A stretch of 9,365 nt of DNA from JBKHHU01 sp046539045 (lineage in GTDB: Bacteria > Planctomycetota > Phycisphaerae > SM23-33). Where the stretch lies: contig JBKHHU010000144.1 of assembly GCA_046539045.1 (NCBI GenBank), forward strand, positions 1-9,365, in the 5' to 3' direction. The notes under the pieces are model-generated. The model was given only the letters and a program-made list of their open reading frames with translations, made no database searches and was not told the origin of the DNA. The first letter of the stretch is position 1. Each line of letters starts with the position of its first letter. Position numbers and translations under genes: made by a program. Positions 5,686 to 9,365 of this stretch are shown piece by piece.

Positions 5686-7581
5686 CTACCGACGTGCCGG
5701 GGCGGAGTCAATCCCCGGCTGGGTGCACTTGACCAGGACCCGCCGAACCTTCTCCAGACCCGCCGCCGGAAACACGATCGGGTACATCCGCTCGTAGTAC
5801 CATAGCTTGGCAAAATAGAAGCCGATCGGTGCCGGGACGAACTCCCTGCCGGCCTTGCTCTGCTCGATGAGCCAGGACGCCCCCGAACGGATCGCCTTGA
5901 GCACCTCCGGTGCCTGCTCCGGACCGATGCGATCGTGCAGCATCAGCGACGCCAGTGCATCGACGGCTACGCCGGTTTCTTCCAGGCTCGCCGGGCCGCC
6001 GGGCCCGCCGCTCCAGCCTCCGCGGGCCTGCTGGGTCCGCACAAGCCACTCGGCACCCCGGCGGATCATCTCCCCGTTCCCGCAGCCGGACTCCGCCAGG
6101 GCCGTCAGCACCCTGCCGGTTCCGTAGGTCCAGTTTTCGTCATCCGGCATGTGTTCGTTACCGAACCACAGCGGCAGCCACGTCCCTTCCGGGCCCTGTT
6201 TGCGTGCCAGGAATCGAACCGCGCGGTTTGCAGCCCGATCCATCCGCTTCTGCAGGGTTGTCGGCATCGCATCCTGCCAGCATGCCCAAGCGCGGAGCGT
6301 GTGGGCGGTCATGTCCTGGGCGCTGCGGTCGAACGGCAGCTTCCCCCAGCCGCGACAGAATGTGGGCACGCCCCCGTCACGGTTCTGCAACTTCAGCAAC
6401 CAGCGGACGCCGCGCTCCGCCGCCTGCGTGGTTTCTTCCCGATCGCCAAGACCGCCCTCCATCAGGTTCTTCAGGGCGATCAGCGCCCCCGGCGTATCGT
6501 CGGAATCGGGCACGGCCCCGTCGGTATCCATCCACGACCACGCGCCGGGCGGGGTATGCGTGAACGGGTGAACGTACTTGTATTGCTGATCGAGCAGCCA
6601 GCGCAGGATCGGTTTCTGCTGATCGGCCGGGAGACGAGCGGCAAGGTCGCCCGAGTCCGCCAGTGCGTTGACTGAAAGCGTAGTGACCCAGGTGCTCAGG
6701 CACGTGTCGATCGGCCAGCCCCCGTCGGGGCGGACCTCGTTTACCAGGAACAGCACCGCTTGACGGACGATGGTGTGGTCCCTCAAACCGATGGACGCCA
6801 GGCAGGCCGTCACGAAACTCGTCAGCGGCGTGGCTTCCAGAAACCCGCCCCGCGACGACTGCATGTTTTGCACGACGCCCAGCGTCCGCTTTCGAAGCCG
6901 GTCGCGCACCCGCCGCTTGACCGGACAGCCGCACGGCACGAAATGGTGCCGGGCCTGCCCGATCGCCACCAGCGCCGGCAGAGCGTAACTGACTACCGGC
7001 AACCGCAGCCACTTCCACATGCTGTGCGGGGCCGCGGCGAGTTCGAAGGGCAGTTGCGGCAGCATCCGGAGGGCTTCTTCCCGCCGGCCGAGCCTGCCGG
7101 TAAGCGACAGCAGCGTGAGAATGGGTACCGAAAAGGTCCGGTCCCTCCCGTAGAAGGCGAGAATGGCATCGACGAACTTCCGCGGCTCAAGGCTCCCCGC
7201 GCAACCGGTCAGCCACTGCTCCGCCCGGCCCACCGCCTGCGACCAGTCGGGCCGGTTCTCCGGTGCCATGGCAAATGCCGCCCAGCAGAGACTGGTGGTG
7301 TTCAAGTTGGACTTGCTTAATGTCGTGTCGCCCCAGCCGCCGTCGGCGTTCTGGTGGGCCGCCAGCCAGTCCAGGCCCCCACGAATCAGCCGGTCATGCC
7401 GATCCGCATCCACCAGCGCCAGCGCGGCAGAGGCGGTGGCCGTCGACAGGGCGCTGGTCGCCAGGCGCCCCTCCCAGTGACCGGCAGGCACCCGCTCCTC
7501 CAGCAGGCGCTGCCGGGTGTTCTCCAACGTCTCGTCCAGATCCGACAGTCCGGGAGCGGCTGCTCTGTGCGTATCGGCCAT
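5686..7581 (-). CDS. Squalene-hopene-cyclase-like class II terpene cyclase
   Basis: At 631 residues this matches the family's usual 620-720. Class II cyclases protonate squalene or a related polyprene and fold it into a polycyclic product at the membrane surface. The acid motif is DSDDT at 359-363, with Asp361 as the expected proton donor (equivalent to D376 of Alicyclobacillus SHC). QW-type repeats that stabilise the double alpha-barrel are seen at QNADGGWGDT (77-86), RPDGGWP (284-290), QNRDGGVPTF (399-408), QGPEGTWLPLWFGNE (462-476) and QQARGGWSGG (517-526). GFLEATPLTSFV (246-257) and the hydrophobic PHSMWKWLRLPVVSYALPAL (185-204) match SHC-like blocks. The usual YYPDVDDTA reads GAVPDSDDTPGAL here, and the C-terminus has IGFYFAKLWYYERMYPIVFP instead of the GTGFPGDFYLGY type, so the product may not be hopene. 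Start: ATG at 7579-7581 overlaps the radical SAM stop by one base (TAATG), with GGGAG (7589-7593) 7 bases upstream, indicating translational coupling. Confidence 0.9.
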   Translation of the reverse strand: MADTHRAAAPGLSDLDETLENTRQRLLEERVPAGHWEGRLATSALSTATASAALALVDADRHDRLIRGGLDWLAAHQNADGGWGDTTLSKSNLNTTSLCWAAFAMAPENRPDWSQAVGRAEQWLTGCAGSLEPRKFVDAILAFYGRDRTFSVPILTLLSLTGRLGRREEALRMLPQLPFELAAAPHSMWKWLRLPVVSYALPALVAIGQARHHFVPCGCPVKRRVRDRLRKRTLGVVQNMQSSRGGFLEATPLTSFVTACLASIGLRDHTIVRQAVLFLVNEVRPDGGWPIDTCLSTWVTTLSVNALADSGDLAARLPADQQKPILRWLLDQQYKYVHPFTHTPPGAWSWMDTDGAVPDSDDTPGALIALKNLMEGGLGDREETTQAAERGVRWLLKLQNRDGGVPTFCRGWGKLPFDRSAQDMTAHTLRAWACWQDAMPTTLQKRMDRAANRAVRFLARKQGPEGTWLPLWFGNEHMPDDENWTYGTGRVLTALAESGCGNGEMIRRGAEWLVRTQQARGGWSGGPGGPASLEETGVAVDALASLMLHDRIGPEQAPEVLKAIRSGASWLIEQSKAGREFVPAPIGFYFAKLWYYERMYPIVFPAAGLEKVRRVLVKCTQPGIDSAPARR

Positions 7582-8933
7582 TACAGCGCTCCCGTGAACG
7601 GGTGCCTTCCGTGACGCACCGCGTGCCAGAAGTACAGGTTCAGTGCCCCCACCTCCACGGGGTGCGAGGCGCGTCGGGCTCGGCCGAGGCAATTCCGGAA
7701 CCCGTAAAACTGCCGCATCGCGTCCATCGCTGCCTTGCGCAGCTGGTCGGGCGTCATCCGACTGGGCGTGAAGCACACTTCTGTCCCGTTGTACAGCGAG
7801 TAGTTTTCGTGCAGCAGTCGCCCTGCCGCTTTGAATTCGTCGAAAATCTCCGAGCCGGGCCCCAGCGTCAGCACCCACGGCAGGTAGAAATCCGCCCCGC
7901 TGTCGAGAATGCGGCGGGTGGTCTGCGAAATCGTTTCCGGCGTGTCGTGATCCAGGCCGAGAATCATGCTGGCGGTGAAGGAAATGCCCGCGTCGTGGAA
8001 AGTCTGCACCGCATCCTCGATCTCCACCGACAGGTTCTGCCGCTTGTCCACGCTCTTGAGGTTCTCCTCGCCCAGCGATTCGACCCCCACCACGGCGTGT
8101 CGGCAGCCCGCCCTGCCGGCAGCCTGCAGCATGTCCGGCCGCTTCAGAGCGTCCATCGCGAACTGCCCCGCCCAGCGGAGTTTCAGCGGCTCCAGTGCCT
8201 TGAACAACTCGATCGCCCGGTCCGGGTGAGCGCCTACATTGTCGTCGGTGATGACGATCCACCGCGCCCCCAACTGCCGTATTTCGTCGACGACCTCACC
8301 GATCGGCCGGAACCGCATCTTCCGCCCGAAGAACAGGGAGACTCCGCAGAATCGGCAGTTGTGCGGGCACCCGCGGGAGGTCTCTACAGTAAAGAACGGA
8401 CGCTTCTGGAAAGGAGCCTTGTGATACCGCCCGAGGTCGACCAGATCGTACCGGGCCACCGGAAGGCCAGCCAGGCTTTCCGCCCTGCCGCCGTCGTAGG
8501 TGGGAGCGAGCCGCCCGCGGGAATAATCTTCCAGCACCCGCTGCCAGACGGTCTCGGCCTCTCCATAGACAACGCAGTCGAAGGCGTCGCTGTCCTCCAT
8601 GTGCTTGCCGAGCGAGAACGCTCCGATCCCGCCGACGACCGTTGTTACGCCCTGCCGGCGGAAGCGTCTGGCGATGTCGATCGCCCGCGGGACGTTGGTC
8701 AGCATACCCGAAAGGGCAACCAGGTCCACGTCGGCGTCGAAGGGGATTTCCTGCACCGAATCGTCGATGACGCGCATGTCGTAGCGGCTGGGCGTCAACG
8801 CGGCGAGGTACGGGAGCGTCCGCGAGGGGAAGAAGCCCTTCTTCCCGCGGACCAGCGTGCCCGACCGATCGTAGGTGGACGGCTTGATGAACAGAAGCCG
8901 GTTTCCCGGCGGGGTCTTCGAACTTGGAATCAC
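7581..8933 (-). CDS. B12-binding-type radical SAM protein (HpnP/HpnR-like), terpenoid operon
   Basis: This is a 450-residue enzyme. Residues 11-145 resemble the cobalamin-binding Rossmann domain found ahead of many radical SAM enzymes (LVALSGM, TVVGGIGAF, VVYGEAE); the DxHxxG His-loop is absent, as is usual in this group. The radical SAM core carries TSRGCPHNCRFC with CxxxCxxC cysteines 189, 193 and 196 for the 4Fe-4S cluster, then ITDDNVG (228-234) and GLDHDTPET (326-334). The arrangement, including a C-terminal LTLGPGSEIFDEFKAAGRL segment (355-373), resembles HpnP-type hopanoid C-2 methylases. Methylation of a terpenoid is therefore the leading hypothesis; another radical chemistry is possible. 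The start is taken as GTG at 8931-8933 because a GGAG (8940-8943) lies exactly 6 bases upstream. The ATG at 8973-8975 has no Shine-Dalgarno and would add 14 residues; the open frame up to 9173 runs into the PEP-CTERM gene and has no family similarity. It is the first gene of the operon and overlaps the cyclase start by one base. Confidence 0.92.
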   Translation of the reverse strand: MIPSSKTPPGNRLLFIKPSTYDRSGTLVRGKKGFFPSRTLPYLAALTPSRYDMRVIDDSVQEIPFDADVDLVALSGMLTNVPRAIDIARRFRRQGVTTVVGGIGAFSLGKHMEDSDAFDCVVYGEAETVWQRVLEDYSRGRLAPTYDGGRAESLAGLPVARYDLVDLGRYHKAPFQKRPFFTVETSRGCPHNCRFCGVSLFFGRKMRFRPIGEVVDEIRQLGARWIVITDDNVGAHPDRAIELFKALEPLKLRWAGQFAMDALKRPDMLQAAGRAGCRHAVVGVESLGEENLKSVDKRQNLSVEIEDAVQTFHDAGISFTASMILGLDHDTPETISQTTRRILDSGADFYLPWVLTLGPGSEIFDEFKAAGRLLHENYSLYNGTEVCFTPSRMTPDQLRKAAMDAMRQFYGFRNCLGRARRASHPVEVGALNLYFWHAVRHGRHPFTGAL

Positions 8934-8939
8934 AACCGG

Positions 8940-8943
8940 CTCC
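8940..8943 (-). promoter_or_regulatory. Shine-Dalgarno deciding a GTG start for the radical SAM gene
   Basis: On the minus strand GGAG is followed by six bases and then GTG at 8933-8931. The alternative ATG at 8975 has no comparable sequence before it. The GTG start also leaves only a short leader before the first predicted beta strand (RLLFIKP). Confidence 0.6.
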
Positions 8944-9076
8944 GATGTAGAACAGAAACTCAGCGCGACCAGCATAACAGCCGATCGGGCCGATCCAAAG
9001 CCAACTGTTCTACAACCCGCCGGACGGCTGGAGGTTCCTGAGCGTCCGCACCTGCAGGCAGGCTCGTCCGTCAAGA

Positions 9077-9110
9077 GGCGGTTGGCGCCTCGGGGGAGAC
9101 ACCAACCGCC
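9077..9110 (-). terminator. Strong hairpin downstream of the PEP-CTERM gene; terminator-like
   Basis: Read on the minus strand, two 14-base arms (9097-9110 and 9077-9090) pair completely around a six-base loop, with 12 Watson-Crick and 2 G-U pairs. It begins 11 bases after the PEP-CTERM stop codon. The following bases are TCTTGACGG, so the U-tract is weak and termination may be partial; an mRNA 3'-end stabiliser or an attenuator ahead of the radical SAM operon are alternatives. On the plus strand the two G-U positions become C-A mismatches, so the structure is better formed in the leftward transcript. Confidence 0.65.
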
Positions 9111-9121
9111 GTTCTGCCGGA

Positions 9122-9365
9122 TCACTTCCGCCCGCTGCGTCGCCTCCGCCTTCCCAGCAGGACCGCTGAACACAGGCTCAGCAGCCCCGCGGTCGCCGGT
9201 TCCGGGACCACCGTCTGCGAGAGCTGCCCTGCCGCCGCTACGCTGAGTGTGTCGCGATAGTCATTGCCCCAGTTGCCGATCAACAGCGATGCGTCGTCGG
9301 TGTCTACCTTCCCGCTGGCGTCGAAGTCGCAGCCTTCCCAGCCGACGGCGACTTCGCCCCAGTTG
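9122..9365 (-). CDS. Dockerin-like / PEP-CTERM secreted protein, C-terminal end (partial)
   Basis: The gene continues beyond the right edge, and the last 80 residues are visible. They begin with NWG, the end of one dockerin-like repeat, followed by a second repeat with a calcium-loop-like pattern: CDFDASGKVDTDDASLLIG then NWG. A short linker leads to the sorting tail: VVPEPATAGLLSL, a hydrophobic stretch, and RRRRR near the C-terminus. PEP-CTERM tails are recognised and cleaved by exosortase in the envelope, so the protein is expected to be exported and processed at the cell surface. The dockerin-then-PEP-CTERM order is characteristic of planctomycete surface proteins. The functional N-terminal domain is outside the window, so substrate or role is unknown. 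The stop codon is at 9122-9124, with a hairpin just downstream. Confidence 0.85.
   Translation of the reverse strand, partial: NWGEVAVGWEGCDFDASGKVDTDDASLLIGNWGNDYRDTLSVAAAGQLSQTVVPEPATAGLLSLCSAVLLGRRRRRSGRK

Noticed and set aside
5655..5813. N-terminal extension of the cupin frame.
   Set aside because: It overlaps the 3' end of the cyclase, is Arg/Ser-rich without cupin similarity, and the ATG at 5654 has its own Shine-Dalgarno.
7582..8262. Upstream extension of the cyclase frame, open to 8262 on the minus strand.
   Set aside because: It overlaps the radical SAM gene entirely, shows no cyclase similarity, and the ATG at 7581 has a well-spaced Shine-Dalgarno and one-base stop/start overlap.
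7263..9041. A 592-codon open frame on the plus strand, antisense to the radical SAM and cyclase genes.
   Set aside because: It mirrors GC-rich coding sequence of two well-recognised genes and encodes a low-complexity Arg/Pro/Gln/His-rich product with no recognisable domain.

Overview
This window looks like chromosomal DNA from a high-GC Planctomycetota-type bacterium. The strongest clue is the partial protein at the right edge, whose dockerin-like calcium-binding repeats run into a PEP-CTERM sorting tail (VPEP, hydrophobic stretch, Arg cluster); this combination is common in Planctomycetes and Phycisphaerae. Planctomycete-style Gfo/Idh/MocA oxidoreductase and squalene-hopene-cyclase-like genes fit the same picture. 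This taxonomic call is inference from gene content.

Layout, left to right: the 3' end of a tRNA (probably Arg) at the left edge; msrA (+), a methionine sulfoxide reductase with an N-terminal membrane anchor; a Gfo/Idh/MocA-family NAD(P)-dependent oxidoreductase (-); a large hybrid sensor histidine kinase with tandem Cache-like domains, HAMP, kinase core and a C-terminal receiver (-); a divergent regulatory gap; aat (+), the leucyl/phenylalanyl-tRNA-protein transferase of the N-degron pathway; then a leftward three-gene operon read in the order B12-binding-type radical SAM enzyme -> squalene-hopene-cyclase-like terpene cyclase -> small cupin protein; finally a strong hairpin and the 3' end of a leftward dockerin/PEP-CTERM secreted protein.

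The most interesting unit is the leftward operon (about 5334-8933). The radical SAM stop and cyclase start share one base (TAATG), each gene has a Shine-Dalgarno at good spacing, and the cupin starts 31 bases after the cyclase. Class II triterpene cyclases make polycyclic lipids, and B12-type radical SAM enzymes of the HpnP/HpnR kind methylate such lipids, so a dedicated pathway for a modified cyclic terpenoid is a reasonable hypothesis. The cyclase keeps the DxDDT acid motif and QW-type repeats but departs from classical squalene-hopene cyclase around the active site, so substrate and product are open.

No gene-free stretch exceeds about 200 bases. No insertion sequence, CRISPR array, integrase or phage gene was seen. 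The other genes are housekeeping or ordinary signalling and metabolic genes.
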